Of a stretch of 64,000 nucleotides of DNA, positions 11,961-24,789 are shown one piece after another. The notes under the pieces are model-generated. The model made no database searches, was not told the origin of the DNA, and saw nothing but the letters and a program-made list of their open reading frames with translations. A program made the position numbers and the translations under genes. Source of the DNA: Cacajao melanocephalus (taxonomy: Eukaryota; Chordata; Mammalia; Primates; Pitheciidae); the NCBI GenBank assembly GCA_963573385.1, contig CAUYLG010052167.1, positions 1 to 64,000 on the forward strand, in the 5' to 3' direction. The first letter of the stretch is position 1, and the number at the start of each line of letters is the position of its first letter.

Positions 11961-13409
11961 TTGCATGTGCCGTACAGATTGGCCCCAAATGAGCTCTCAG
12001 AATTTATCACAGTCACTGTCATAAAATTTCCAAATATAGATTGAAATATTTAACATGAAGCATTAGCCTGATCACACATACTCAGAAAACATGTCATATG
12101 TCCTTTTTTTCATCTAGGGATATCAAACTTATCACAATGTATTTTTTTATTTCTCTGAAGTTGAAAATTAAGAAGAATTAAAGATTTACTTTTTTTTCCC
12201 TTACATTTTCTTTATTTAGTTGACTTATAGGTCTGGACATAATTTACAATAGATTCCACCTCAGCTCACTGAGCTTCAGAAACTCAGCTGCCTCAGAGAG
12301 GAAACACATGTGGAAGAGAATGTAGTTGAAAACCAGATGTGGGGAATGACAGCAGGCAGGATTTTGTGCATCCTGAACAACTTCAGAAAAGAAAGATGAC
12401 TGTCTAAAGAAACTGACTGTGCCATAGAAAAAGCCATTATGAAGAGAGAGGAAGTGGCCCATGGAGATTTACAAAAGAATAACCTTCCCTAATACTAATA
12501 GCAAGTGCCTTGGGGTCACAAAACCATCCTCAAGGTACACAAGGAAGAGAAAAGTGCATGGTTAGAGCAATCATTTTGAATTGCTGCTGTTTTTTTTCTT
12601 TGAACATAGTGGCCAACTGGGACTGCAATCAGCTTAATTATACCTATATCAAAGGGAGTAGCTCAAATGAACAGGTATATTTGAGGAAAGTCTGCTGTAA
12701 ATAGTTGCCCTGATGGAGAGGATTCTGAGAGTCCTAAATTTCCCCTGTGAGATTAAATGGCTTACAAATTACAGGCTCTTGCAATGTATCAGAAATTTCG
12801 AAGGTGGACCATGGAGTTATTTCTTCTTTGTTCCTGTTATTCAAATTGTAGCCACTAGAAAGCATGTCTTAGATACCCTACTTCTCTGATGAGACTGCTT
12901 GGACGCCTTGGTACATGTAGACAGCAAGGTGGAATTCACAGAAGGGTAATCAGAATGACTGAATGAGATATTAAGAGGAGTGATGAGTAAGTTTGACTAG
13001 ACAGGAAGAAAATGGTAAGCATTTTGTTCCGTATTTGGAAGGCAATAAAGATCAAGGGCCAAAGGGAATTATTTGCTGTGTTACTTGGGGCATAATGAAG
13101 CATAATGAGGTAAAATGAAACTAAGGAGAATTTAGTGAGTATTTGAAATGTCTCCTGCCAGTAGCAACTCCAGGTTAGCCTTCTTAGAACAGGCCTCATT
13201 TAACACAATGGGCTTTCTCTGTGATTGAATGCCATCCATTACACTGTAGAATCCTTTCTTCCGGAGAGGCACCATGAGCACTTTTATTGGAGATTTAGGA
13301 TTAATTTAGGCTGCCCCTAGAAATAATGTTGCAAAAAGCAATTCTCTATTTTTTTTTTTTTTTTGCATATTCAACAGTATAAAACTGCATGCCTTTTTTT
13401 TTCTTTAAC
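11961..13409. other. Unassigned sequence, no gene seen
   Basis: Open frames of up to 87 codons occur (12244-12462 and 12936-13199 on the reverse strand, 12510-12704 forward) but show no domain, signal peptide or codon bias. A T17 run is near 13349-13365. Confidence 0.35.
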
Positions 13410-14000
13410 AAACACTGTCTTGGTTTGGGTACCCACAAAACCAAAGCTGGAAATAAGGATTTGAGTGGATATAATTTATTTGGGAAGAAGGAAAGCGAGG
13501 TAAGGGAGAAGGAAAAGCGAATAAAGGCTGCATTATGAAGGTTCTCTACTATTGTAGGCAGTGGAGGCTCAGCTCACCAATGCCTCCTGGAATTTTCTCT
13601 CTCAAGCATGAGAGAGGTTAGAGTATTTATCTACTGGCTCCAATCGCCATTGATTGAGAGTTGCCCTTACAGATGTTAACTTCCAAGCACTTCCAAGGGC
13701 TGATTTCCCACAGATTTGTCGAAGACCCCTAGGCAGAAAAGCAAAGGTTTTGTGGGTGATGATGTTAAGGTGCGTGGGACTTCCTGGTACAGTGACCCTT
13801 AAAATCAGAGGTGGGCCAAAGAGTTGGGTATCAAGGCATTAGCAACAGCTGCTGCAAACCCAGTTTGCCTCCCTAAACACCTGACTCATCCTCTCTAGGC
13901 CTGGCTAGATGGAGGACAAAGCACTTTATATGGTGACTTTGACTCTACAAAGTCAGATACCGTGTATGGCGTTCTTCAAAGCCTAACTTTTCCCATACTT
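13410..14000 (-). mobile_element. Probable old LTR-like repeat (family unassigned)
   Basis: From 'tgtcttggtttgggtaccca' the sequence resembles a recurrent mammalian repeat. A reversed AATAAA signal lies near 13477, which suggests an LTR on the reverse strand. I could not fix ends or target-site duplications. Confidence 0.4.
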
Positions 14001-14313
14001 GCGGTATCTGTATACTCTTACGAAGCCCTCTTGAGGCTTCATTAACTGCCAGACCATTTTTTTTCAGTTTTAGGCAGAAATTATAATTTGTGTTATCATT
14101 AATTTTTTCAAACTTGTCTTATTCAGTGAATTACCAAAAAAGCAGCTATTCCACGATTTTCTGTGCAAATGTATGCCCAGTACCGTGGTTTGCATTCAGT
14201 GTATATTCAATAAATGTAGGTTAGTTTTTCATTTTTATCTATTTTTAATTAAAAAAGCAATATGTGTGCCTGTTAAAAATTCAAGCAGTACAAAAGTTTA
14301 TATTATAAAAAGC

Positions 14314-14594
14314 TTTTTTTTTGAGACAGCATTTCGCTCTTGTTGTCCAGGCTGGAGTACAGTGGCGTGATTTCAGCTCACTGCTCCCGGGTTCAAGGGA
14401 TCCTCCTGCCTCAGCCTTCTGAGTAGCTGGGATTACAGGCATTCACCACTGTGCCTGGCTAATTTTGTATTTTGAGTAGAGACAGGATTTCTCCATGTTG
14501 GTGAGGCCGGTCTTGAACTCCCAACCTCAGGTGATCTGCCTGCCTCAGTCTCCCAAAGTGCTGGGATTACAGGCATAAGGCACTGCACCCATCC
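14314..14594 (-). mobile_element. Alu element (AluS-like)
   Basis: Reverse-strand Alu with a short T8 head (14314-14322), 'gagacagcatttcgctcttg', a small deletion where 'actgcaacctccgcctcc' should be, and a left arm ending 'gcactgcacccatcc'. The A-rich flanks make the target site uncertain. Confidence 0.9.
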
Positions 14595-14649
14595 AAAAAA
14601 GTTATTTTTTAAAAACCCTTTGACTTTGTCTCTCTTTCTTAATATAGCC

Positions 14650-14821
14650 TTTTTTTTTTTTTTTTTTTTTGAGACAAAATCTTACTTTGCCATCCAGGCT
14701 GGAGAGCAGTGGCCTGATCCATCGCTCACTGCAGCTTTGAACTAACTCCTGGTCTTAAGCAATCCTCCCACTTCAGCCTCCTGAGTAGCTGGCACTACAG
14801 GTGTGAGCCACTGTGCCTGGC
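14650..14821 (-). mobile_element. Single Alu monomer (FRAM/AluJ-like)
   Basis: About 150 bp plus a T21 head. On the reverse strand it runs from an Alu head directly into right-arm-type sequence (agctactcaggaggctga) and ends with the right-arm tail. It is either a free right monomer or an Alu internally deleted between its arms. Confidence 0.75.
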
Positions 14822-14984
14822 TTATTGTTAACAGCTCTTTATTATTCCAAAAGTTGTCTGTGGATATGTAAGCATATTTGTATATCCATTAAAATGTAAA
14901 TTGGATTGTGTATGCATGATCTGTACTTTTTCACTGAACAAATATATTGAAGATTGTTTAACAATAGCATATACCTCATTCATT

Positions 14985-15735
14985 TTACTTTATTTTCCTT
15001 CAATTTTATTGGGGTATAATTTACAAATAAAAAATATATATATTTAATGTGTACAACTGATGTTTTGATATATGTATACATTGTGAGGTAATTATCACAA
15101 TTAAGCTAATTAACATAGCTATCATCTCATATAGTTAACTTTTTTTTATGTTTGATGAAAACACTTAAGATCTACTTTCTTAACAAATTTTAAGTATACA
15201 ATACATTATTATTAACTATAGTTACCATGCTGTACATCAGATCTCCAGAACTTATTTATGTTATAAGGAATGAAACTTAAGAAAGTTTGTTTCTTCAGAC
15301 CAAAATCCCTCCATTTCCTTCCCCACTCTAGCCAACACCAAAGATTTAGTTGATTCTAGAGTTCAACTTCCTTAGATTCCGTATGTAAGTGGAAATATCT
15401 AAGTATTTGTCTTTCGGTGTCTGGCTTATTTGACTCAGCACAACATAATGTCCTCTGGATCATCCATGTTGTTGCAAATAGCAGGGTTTTCTTTTTTTAA
15501 GGATGGATAATATTCTATTGCGTACCAGTATTAAACCACATTTTCTTTATTCCTTCTTCTGTTGACAGGCACTTAGGTTGATTCTATATCTTGGTATTGG
15601 GAATAGTGCTGCAGTAAACATGAGAGTGCAGATATTTCTTTGAGACACAGATTTCAATTCCTTTGGATACATACTCAGAGATGGGATTGCTGGATCATAA
15701 GGGAATTCTATTTTTAGTTTTGTGAATGCCTCATT
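14985..15735 (-). mobile_element. L1M fragment: ORF2 end and 3' UTR (antisense)
   Basis: The order on the forward strand is reversed L1: 3' UTR ('attggggtataatttac', 'tgttttgatatatgtataca') and then the complement of the ORF2 end ('tgctgcagtaaacatgagag', 'gatgggattgctggatcata'). It is 5'-truncated and of an old subfamily. Confidence 0.85.
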
Positions 15736-15882
15736 TGTTTTAATAGCTATCTGATATTCCAGTGTACAGATGTGTTATTCATTAATCTGAGTTTTCTGCC
15801 TCCCAGTGAGTATTTCTAGAACTGTAATAATTATAACATCATAATTAATTTGCCCATTTTGTCAGGATAGACTCAGTTATAC

Positions 15883-16468
15883 TGTGGTAATAGTTTTCTG
15901 TTATGATGACAGATTGCCACAAACTTAGCAGCTTAAAACAAAACAAATTTATTATCTCTCCATTTCTGTGGGTCAGAATTCTGGGCATAGGTTACTGAGT
16001 CCTCTGCTCAGGGTCTCATCAAGCTGAAAATCAAGGTGTCAGCATGACCTGCAATTTCATCTGAGGCTCCAGGTTTTCTTGCAAGCTCACTGGTTGTTAG
16101 AAGAGATTATTGTCTTGCAGCTTTATGACTGAGGTCCTTGTTTTCTTGATAGTTGTTAGCGGGGGATGGCTCTGAGCTCCTAGAAGCTGCCCTTCTCCAC
16201 AGGTAATATGGCTGTTTGCCTCTTTTAGGCCAGCGGGAGTGTCAGCTTCTGCTTCATGTCTCTTTTAAGAGCTTGCTTGATTAGGTTAGGCCCAGCTAAG
16301 ACACTCTGCCTTTTTGGTTAACTCAAAGCCAGCTGATTAGGGATCTTAATCATATCTGCAAAACTTATTTTGCCATATCATGGGCATGCTGTCCCACCAT
16401 ATTCCCAGGTCTTTCCTATGCTCCAGAAAAGGGGTACTGGGGCCCATTTGAAAACTCTGCCTACCACA
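15883..16468 (+). mobile_element. MLT1-type solo LTR (C/D-like)
   Basis: It opens tgtggtaatagttttctgtt, continues with 'ttgccacaaacttagcagctta', 'gaaaatcaaggtgtcagcat' and 'ccagctgattagggatctta', and closes 'aactctgcctaccaca'. No convincing target-site duplication remains. Confidence 0.85.
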
Positions 16469-16783
16469 TGTAGTGACAAGTGCCTCCTACAAAATATCAG
16501 TATTTTAAGACTAGGAATGCTTATTTTTCACTCTACCTACTCATCCATCATGGATTCTAAAAGGGGTTTTGCTCATTGTTGTCGCACAGGGGCCTATAGC
16601 GATACAACACTTGCCCTTTGAACTTGCTTACTGGCCAGCCCAGCAGGAAAAGAGACATCTAGAGGGTTTTGCCTTTACAATTAAATGCTGTACTCACAAT
16701 CCATTAGCCAGAATTATGTGACCACACCCAACCACATGAGGACAAGAAGTAAAATACTACCATGTGTCTAAGAAACTGAGTAT
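16469..16783. other. Unassigned repeat-like flank
   Basis: The segment 'gaattatgtgaccacaccca' near 16710 resembles an old interspersed repeat, but I cannot name it. No gene is seen. Confidence 0.3.
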
Positions 16784-16793
16784 CTGGTGAGTC

Positions 16794-17165
16794 TCTTTTC
16801 TTTTTCTTTTCCTTTCCTTTTCTTTTCTTTCTAGAACTGTAGAACTCTCTTCTTTTCTCTTTTCCTTTCTTTTCTTTTCTTTCTATGACAGAGTCTCACT
16901 CTTTTGCCCAGGCTGGAGTGCAGTGGTGTGATCTCAGCTCACTGTAACGTCCATCTCCTGGGTTCACGCTATTCTGGTGCCTCAGCCTCCTGAGTAGCTG
17001 GGATTACGGGTGTGTGCCACCATGCCCAGCTAATTTTTGTATTTTTAGTAGAGATGGGGTTTTACTGTATTGGACAGGCTGGTCTCTAACTCCTGGCCTC
17101 AGGTGATCCACCCGACTTGACCTCCCAAAGTGCTGGAATTACAGACGTGAGCCATGGTGCTTGGC
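16794..17165 (-). mobile_element. Alu with a long degenerate pyrimidine tail
   Basis: A reverse-strand AluS-like element. Its A-tail, seen as pyrimidines at 16794-16885, has become (CTTTT)n. A ten-base target-site duplication flanks the whole unit: ctggtgagtc at 16784-16793 and ctggtgaatc at 17166-17175. Confidence 0.92.
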
Positions 17166-17175
17166 CTGGTGAATC

Positions 17176-18186
17176 ACTATTTCTTTGATCCATTTATACA
17201 TTCAGGTTGTCACTCACAGATGGGCTAACATGGTACTCAACCAACCTTCCTCAGGAAAATTCTCTCGAGTATTCACATTTGATAGTACTTGTACTCCATT
17301 TGAGACATCTCATGATTAACAAGTGGTAGATTTCATAAAGAATCTTTGAGGAAAGTGAAATATTTTGATTCTGTGTTCAAAGAATCTGTTTTTTATGTGT
17401 GAATGTTTCAAGTTTGAGAGAGTTGTCAGTTGAAGGCTGTCTGACAGCTTTGGTTTCTTAGCTACAGGGCTTACTATGTCAGTTTCTGTTGTGCAGTAAT
17501 TGACCTTGACAGCAGCCAAATCCCCAGGGAGGTGACAGGTGATCCAGAGAACAAAAGAGGGTATGGAGCAGGAGACACGAGGAGCAGGCAGCAAAAAGCT
17601 GTCGGGAATGAAAAGCTGGGTAGAGGTTATTGCCTCTGAGTTACTTTACATTGTTTTTCTGACTTTCTTTCCAGAGTCAGAATTTTAGAAAGATCCAACA
17701 TTGTGTATACTATGCAATAATATTCTTTTCAGGTGGAGATCTAGTCCTTGCGTGAACATACCTAAAACAGGGATCTTTCTACCCCCAGAAGCAATGTATT
17801 CCTTTTGTTTAAAAAGTAAAACTTTAAATTGCATACAAACATAGAAAGTATTGTATATGGAATCTTGAGTACCCATCTTCTAGCTTAACCAATTATCAAT
17901 GTTTTGCTTTCTTGTTTTTGTAATCTCCGATGCAATTTGTTTTGCTGTATTATTTTCAAGCAAATCCTCCACATCAACTCATTTAACTCATATATACTCC
18001 ATTATGTGTATCTAATATGTAAAGATTCTTTTTACCCTTTACTTATCATCCATTTTATATTTACATCAGTGTACTGGTGAGAAATTTATTCTTTGAATAT
18101 AATGCTGAAAGTTGGCTTTCTGTAACTTTGGCTCATTGATCCTGGTTTGTCTTTGGAACAAGGCATAATAACCTCTCTTTTATAAG
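17176..18186. other. Unassigned sequence, part LINE-like
   Basis: No gene is seen. At 17810-18060 the text (gagtacccatcttctagctt, aaccaattatcaatgttttg) resembles an old L1-type 3' tail, at low confidence. A 92-codon reverse frame (17316-17594) has no recognisable domain. Confidence 0.35.
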
Positions 18187-18262
18187 ACTACCTTGCAATC
18201 AACAAATACTTAATTCTGTTTGTAACTATCTTGCAATCAACAAATACTTACATTCTGTTTCT
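18187..18262. repeat. Two-copy tandem repeat, 38-bp period
   Basis: The segment beginning 'acta(c/t)cttgcaatcaacaa' at 18187 repeats at 18225 with only a few changes, including one inserted base. It ends exactly where the next LTR begins. Confidence 0.9.
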
Positions 18263-18607
18263 GATACCTACCTTTCTCATCTTGAATTGAAATTCCCAGA
18301 ATCCCCACATGTCAAGGAAGAGACCAAGTGGAGGTGGGGTCATTTGCCCCATGCTGTTCTTGTGATAGTGGTGAGTTGTCATGAGATATAATGGTTTTAT
18401 AAAGGGCTCTTCCTGCTTCCCTCGGCACTTCTCCTTCCTGCCGCCTGGGGAAGAAGGTCCCTTGCTTCCCCTTTGCCTTGGCCATGATTGTAAGTTTCCT
18501 GAGGCCTCCCTGGCTATGTGGAACTGTGAGTCAATTAAACCTTTTTCCTTTATAAATTACTCAGTCTTGGGCAGTTCTTTATAGCAGTATGCAAACAGAT
18601 TAATACA
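18262..18607 (+). mobile_element. MST/THE1-type solo LTR
   Basis: It starts tgatacctacctttctcatc, which is the family head lacking about 17 bases. It runs through 'atggttttataaagggctct' and 'gccatgattgtaagtttcct' and ends taataca. It is closest to MSTB among the forms I remember. Confidence 0.85.
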
Positions 18608-19432
18608 ACCACACATGATATACTTGATTTAACCATTACACCTATGATGAAATTTCTTTATTGTCTTAGCCATGCTTCTCTGAACACATTCCAAGTGGCC
18701 AAGGTTTATCCTAAAATGAAGTATTAGAATACAATTCAATCCTTAGAGGTGATGTGACCACCGAAAAGAGCAGTGCTATTTTCCTTGGTCTGGATACACA
18801 TACAAGGTAAATTTTTTAATAGGAAGCATAACTTATTGACTGATACTGAGCTTTCAGTCAAGTAAAGCAGCCTGATTTTTTAAAATGTAAATTATTACAA
18901 AAAGACTTCTTTTTATACCTATGAATTGATATTGCTGAGCCTAAATGCCAGTGTAATGTAAATTATTTTGGTGATGGATACCCTAGAAGCTCTGACTTGG
19001 CCACTACACAGTCTGTGCATATAATAAAATTGCACATGTACCTAAAACACGCAAAACAAGCAGTATGTATGGTTTAGGTGTTTTCAATTATTTCCCTCCT
19101 ATGAGCAGAGATTTCCTAGAACCAAAACATATTTCACATTAAAGGATTTTCTTTATATTGGAGAAATATTCTGGAATCAGTTGATAGAAATTAATTGGTA
19201 AAACAGTGACTTAGACAAGTTTATAAACTGAAATTGTTAAGTTTCTCCAAAAAGCAATAGTCACCCTAAACTAGATATGTAATATTCTAGGCCAGGTGGC
19301 TTTAGAAAGAGCAGCATAGGAAACATTGAAGAAAATATCTAGAACATGTTCAATAAAAAGAAGAATCCAGATGAGTCCAGAAAAGTCAGAGTGCTAAAGG
19401 TTATCACTACTTGTCTGTCGTCTCAAAAGAGT
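18608..19432. other. Unassigned AT-rich sequence
   Basis: No repeat or gene recognised. Confidence 0.35.
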
Positions 19433-20581
<1,149 letters not shown>

Positions 20582-20605
20582 CTGAACCTCTTCTCTTTAA
20601 AATAT

Positions 20606-20674
20606 AATGTGGGTGCCAAAGTAATTGCCATGAAAGAAATGGCAGAAATCACGATTACTTTTGTACTAACCTAA
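20606..20674. mobile_element. MADE1 mariner-derived hairpin element
   Basis: The left arm 'gggtgccaaagtaattgc' and right arm 'gattacttttgtactaacct' are inverted repeats matching MADE1, the roughly 80-bp palindromic MITE from which many miR-548 precursors derive. The left arm lacks about ten bases. A secondary hairpin, gccat/atggc, is in the centre. Confidence 0.88.
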
Positions 20675-21374
20675 TATTTGCAGGTCCTAAAGAAAATTTG
20701 TTTTGCTTTGAAAATCAGGAAGTCAAAAAGGCAGACAGTAATACTGGAGATGTTTTACAGGGTCAGCTTTATATAGCGTGTCCAGGATAAAGTAGCATGG
20801 GTTTACGCATTTGTACTCTGAACATAAAATGACAAATGTAGTAACCAAAACCTTTATACATAATTGAGAAATATTTCAACCCTACTTTAATTATTGCAAT
20901 TACAGGAGATTACTGAAATGCCAACATTATTTTTTAATTATTTGTATTAACCTTTATTTGAAAGTGGTTAATGATTCTTTTAATCATGGTAGGTAATATA
21001 GCTAATGTATATATGATGAGATGCATACAATTCTTATTTTTTAGTAAAAGTCTACCCATGTTCAATTAACTTTTATAGCACCTAAAATTTAAAGGGAACT
21101 CTCCAGTTATTGATATGTAGCTAAATAAATTGTGAACTTTCCTTGATGTATAAGATAAATTCTGGTGCAGAGTGAGCAAACCAGGTAAGCAGTACCTTGC
21201 ATCAAATTAATAATGCTTATTCTATTTGCTGTGAAGTGTAAGGATAACTCTAGTCTTCCAATTTATTTACCATTTTCTGTGCTTTCAGAAATTACCATCG
21301 GATATTCTATATCCTGTGTAATTTCACTCATTGGAACCTAGGGACTTGAGCTTCATTATTATCTCTCAAACATA
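20675..21374. other. Unassigned AT-rich sequence
   Basis: No repeat or gene recognised. Confidence 0.35.
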
Positions 21375-21547
21375 ATAGATGGAAAGAGCATTAAACCAGG
21401 AGTCAGGATGCCAGAGTTCTGCCCAAATATTGTCAAGGACTTACTTATGACTTTGAGCAAGACACCTAAAAAACTGGTTCCTTATCTCTCATAAAAAACA
21501 TGAAACTGTATGATTTTTTGAGGCTCCTTCCAATATCAAAATTCTGC
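21375..21547 (+). mobile_element. MIR-family SINE (sense)
   Basis: Blocks 'gatggaaagagcattaaacc', 'aggagtcaggatgccagagt', 'gactttgagcaagacacc' and the tail 'gaggctccttccaatatc' match the MIR-related layout also seen at 9120-9285. Confidence 0.75.
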
Positions 21548-21814
21548 TTTTGTTTTTGGTTATCCTTTAACTGTATGCATTCTGTTCTTTCCTGTTTGAC
21601 AGTTATTCTTTGTGATGCTATAAGGGAAGCAAAATAGTAGAATGTTTCTCTTTCATTTCTGTCATCAGTTAAGTATTATATCTTTCTAAGATTTAGGCCA
21701 AGCTTTACTTATTTTTTTTCTCTTTGCTGTAAGCTTCATTTTAACAAATAAGAAAGGTCATTTTGGTGGCTTTCTGATTTTTTTTTTTGCTAAGCTTCAC
21801 TCAGAAGGTTTATA

Positions 21815-22035
21815 GAATCAGATAGAACCAGGTCTTGAATCCCAGCTCTGCCTTACGCTTGTTGTATGAGGTAGGCAAGTCTATCAAATTCTCTAAAATT
21901 CAGTTTTCCCATTTATTAAACTGTGATAATATTAGTGTCTGCTTCATGGGATTGTTGTGGGGATTACATGAAAAATGACATGAAGTGCTTAGTGCAAATA
22001 CCTTGGCACAAAGGAAGCCCTAGAGAAATGTTTTT
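21815..22035 (+). mobile_element. MIR SINE (sense)
   Basis: A nearly full-length MIR: 'ttgaatcccagctctgcc', the core around 'cagttttcccatttatta', then 'gggattgttgtggggattac', 'gaagtgcttagtgcaaata' and 'ccttggcacaaaggaagcc'. Confidence 0.85.
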
Positions 22036-22056
22036 CTTATTTTTACATTTTGCTGC

Positions 22057-22080
22057 CATCATCATCATCATCATCATCAT
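22057..22080. repeat. (CAT)8 microsatellite
   Basis: Eight uninterrupted CAT units followed by two TAT units, just after the MIR. Confidence 0.97.
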
Positions 22081-22154
22081 TATTATGGACTTTATTTTTG
22101 AAAAATGATTACTTTTTATCACTTCCTATTAAAAATTAGTAACTATGATATCTC

Positions 22155-22310
22155 ATACATGTAGATAATTTTACAGTTTACAAGATATTTCTACATGTCA
22201 ATGCTGGTCTTTGCAATAATGCTCTGAGTTGAAAAAGATTCATATCTCCACACTACAGGTAAGAGAGTCTCAGAGAGGTGTAGTAACTTGTCCATAGGAC
22301 TAACACAGGG
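22155..22310 (-). mobile_element. MIR SINE (antisense)
   Basis: The blocks 'acactacaggtaagagagtc' and 'tcagagaggtgtagtaactt' followed by 'gtccataggactaacacag' are the reverse of the MIR core. Confidence 0.65.
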
Positions 22311-22334
22311 GGATTGTGCCTCCTTGTTTACTTC

Positions 22335-22937
22335 TGTGATGGTTAATATGGAGTGGCAACTTGATTGGATTGAAGGATGCAAAGTATTGTTCCTGGGTGT
22401 GTCTGTGAGGTGTTGCCAAAGGAGATTAACATTTGAGTCAGTGGACTGGGAGAGGCAGACCCACCCTCAGTCTGGGTTGGCACAGTCTCATCAGCTGCCA
22501 GTGTGGCTAGGGTAAAAGTAGGCAGAAAAACATGGAACGACTTGACTTGCTGAATCTTCTTGTCTTCATCTTCCTCCGGTGCCGGATGCTTCCTGCCTTT
22601 GAACATTGAACTCCAAGTTCTTCAGATTTTGGACTCTTGGTCTTGCACCAGTGATTTGCCAGGGGCTCTTGGGCCTTCAGCCGCAGACTGAAGGTTGAAC
22701 TGTTGGCTTCCCTGTTTTTGAGGTTTTGGGACTTGGACTGGCTTCCTTGCTCCTCAGCTTGCAGATGGCCTATTACAGGACTTTACCTTGTGATGGTGTG
22801 AGTCAATACTGCTTAATAAACTCCCCCTCATATACACGTCTCTCCTTTTACTTTGCCATTACTTTTCATGGCAAACACAGCAATTACTTTTGCACCAGCC
22901 TATAGTTCTTTCCTTCTAGAGAACCATGGCTGTTACA
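22335..22937 (+). mobile_element. MLT2-type (ERVL) solo LTR carrying a MADE1 insertion
   Basis: It begins tgtgatggttaatatggagt and contains 'cctgggtgtgtctgtgagg', 'gattaacatttgagtcagtg', 'tgtgagtcaatactgcttaa' plus 'taaactccccctcatataca', and closes 'ctagagaaccatggctgttaca'. These are MLT2/ERVL LTR landmarks. The expected 'attagttctg' region is interrupted by the MADE1 arm at about 22852-22903, and LTR sequence resumes after it. Confidence 0.85.
22852..22903. mobile_element. MADE1 fragment inside the MLT2 LTR
   Basis: The sequence from 'tttgccattacttttcatgg' to 'attacttttgcaccagccta' is the right half to two-thirds of MADE1. The left terminal repeat is absent, so a long hairpin cannot form. 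Confidence 0.85.
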
Positions 22938-23703
22938 TTTCCCCAATCCCATAGTGCTTAGTACAGGACACACTTCAGGTGGTTTTGTGACAGAGTTGTC
23001 TGTGATGAACATCAGCGCTAGAAAGATAAAAGCTTCCTTAGAAGAAACCTTATGTTGCAAGAGAATACTGGTATTTTATTTTAGAGTGTACATTTATTGA
23101 AATAGAAACAATGTAAGTTTTTTTCTATTACAATCTCTTAAGTCGAGTTTTTTGCTCAAAATTTACTTTTAATTTTGACTAGCATAAATATGACACATAT
23201 TAAAAAGATAGTGTCCAACGTGAGCTTCTAGGAGGTTCAGAAGGGTTCCTGAGGTAATGGTTGGGGAGGCAATTCATGGTCATAGGGTGTAGAAAAGGCC
23301 TCAAATTGTGTCTGGGAACATTTGCTGGGGAAGGACACAGACAGACTAGCATAGAAAGTCACACACACGCTCGTTTGTTGCACTTCCCTCCTTATTCATC
23401 TTCCTCAAAGAGGAAAAAAATTGTTTTTGCCTTCTAGGGCACATTTCCGCAAGAACATTTGCACCAATTTGGAAAAAGAAGGCAATGCAATGAGTTTTTT
23501 ATAAAGCTCCTTTTATGCTAAGATTTTTTAGAAAAAATTATTAGTTAATAACTTCCTGTTTTTTTTTGTTGTTGTTGTTTAAAAAAGTTCTTTTCCTGAA
23601 ATGATGACAGTTTGCTAACTAGGTTTGCTAAAAGCTGGTAAATATGGATTGGCTACCAACAGTCTTTGAAAATTTTATTAGTTCTTGGATTCCAAAAGAC
23701 TGA

Positions 23704-23778
23704 GGCCGGAGACACCCGGCGGGGGACACGGCTAAGGCCGGGATTATCTGCGTGGTGTGGGAGGCCCTTGGCACGTGC
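23704..23778. promoter_or_regulatory. CpG-rich patch with a CACGTG E-box
   Basis: About seven CpGs occur in 75 bp (gaggccggagacacccggc, 'ggggacacggctaaggccgg', 'atctgcgtggtg', 'ggcacgtgc'), while surrounding kilobases have almost none. The palindrome CACGTG lies at 23773-23778. Retained CpG suggests either low germline methylation or selection. It is far too short for a CpG-island promoter. Confidence 0.4.
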
Positions 23779-24789
23779 TTAACAGAGCCCCTCCACTGGC
23801 TGCTATACCCTCTGAGTAAACATCCATCAGAGTGAGTGAATGGAATGCAATTTAGATGAGTTCCTTCTGAAAAGCTGTCAGAGGCTGTGAAATGTGACTA
23901 CTTTGATTGACGCTCCCACTTTCCCTCCCCCGAATAAGCCAGATTGGCAGGATTCAAAGGAGACATAAAATTAGTTATTATTGGCCGATTCAGCAATAAA
24001 GCCAGGAAGCAACGTCTGCTAAGTGGAAAATATTCTAAGACTAGGAATGAGAAATTATGATGATAAGGCAAGGCTTAACTAGCTGAGGAAGTTTCTCCAT
24101 GCCCGCAGCTGATAAACTGCTTTGTAACTGGATAAAATGTTGGTTCCAGTCAGGCTCCATTGCCACAGACGCTCTCAGACAGATAGCCATGTGGGTGAGC
24201 AGATAGCATTCAGCCAGGACTCATGCATGCACCAGTGGTACAAGAATTTGCCAAATAGTTCCGGAGGCATCAGCTATTAGAGAATAATTCAATGATAATT
24301 TATCCTTAATAACACAGGACAACTTCCATTATATATTTATTTCAGACTTTAAAAAAACTCAACTAAATTATCTGAAAAGCATTTTCTGGGTTCAGGTCTT
24401 CCATTTCCTTATTGGACTGCAGCTATGCCAGCCTAAACCACTAATCCATCAGGTCTATTCCAAAGTCCTACAAAATAAAGAATTGGAAATTTTCCTTGTC
24501 TTAACACCTTGGTTATCAAAAACTTTTAGATTCTGGAACTGATTTGGGGGAACGTGTCCTACTTTTTTCTGTGATAATTGGGCCCTTTTTCATTATTGGA
24601 GGTGGGAACTTAGACCTGCTTCTCCCCCTCGTAACTGGAACTGAGAAAGATGAGGTGGAGGAAAGGTTTCAGGTATTCCCAAACGGAAGTGACCTGGTGT
24701 CTAGACTATCCCACTCCATTCCGAATGGTAGGCATGTACCCTCCCACCCCATCACTTCATAATAGAGCTAGGCAGTACATCAAGGCCTC

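Noticed and set aside
20606..20674. Firm miRNA gene call
   Set aside because: MADE1 hairpins are numerous and most are not processed; without folding and read data only candidacy is justified.
23704..23778. CpG-island promoter
   Set aside because: It is only about 75 bp, with no TATA or initiator context and no adjacent exon-like frame; kept only as a weak regulatory candidate.
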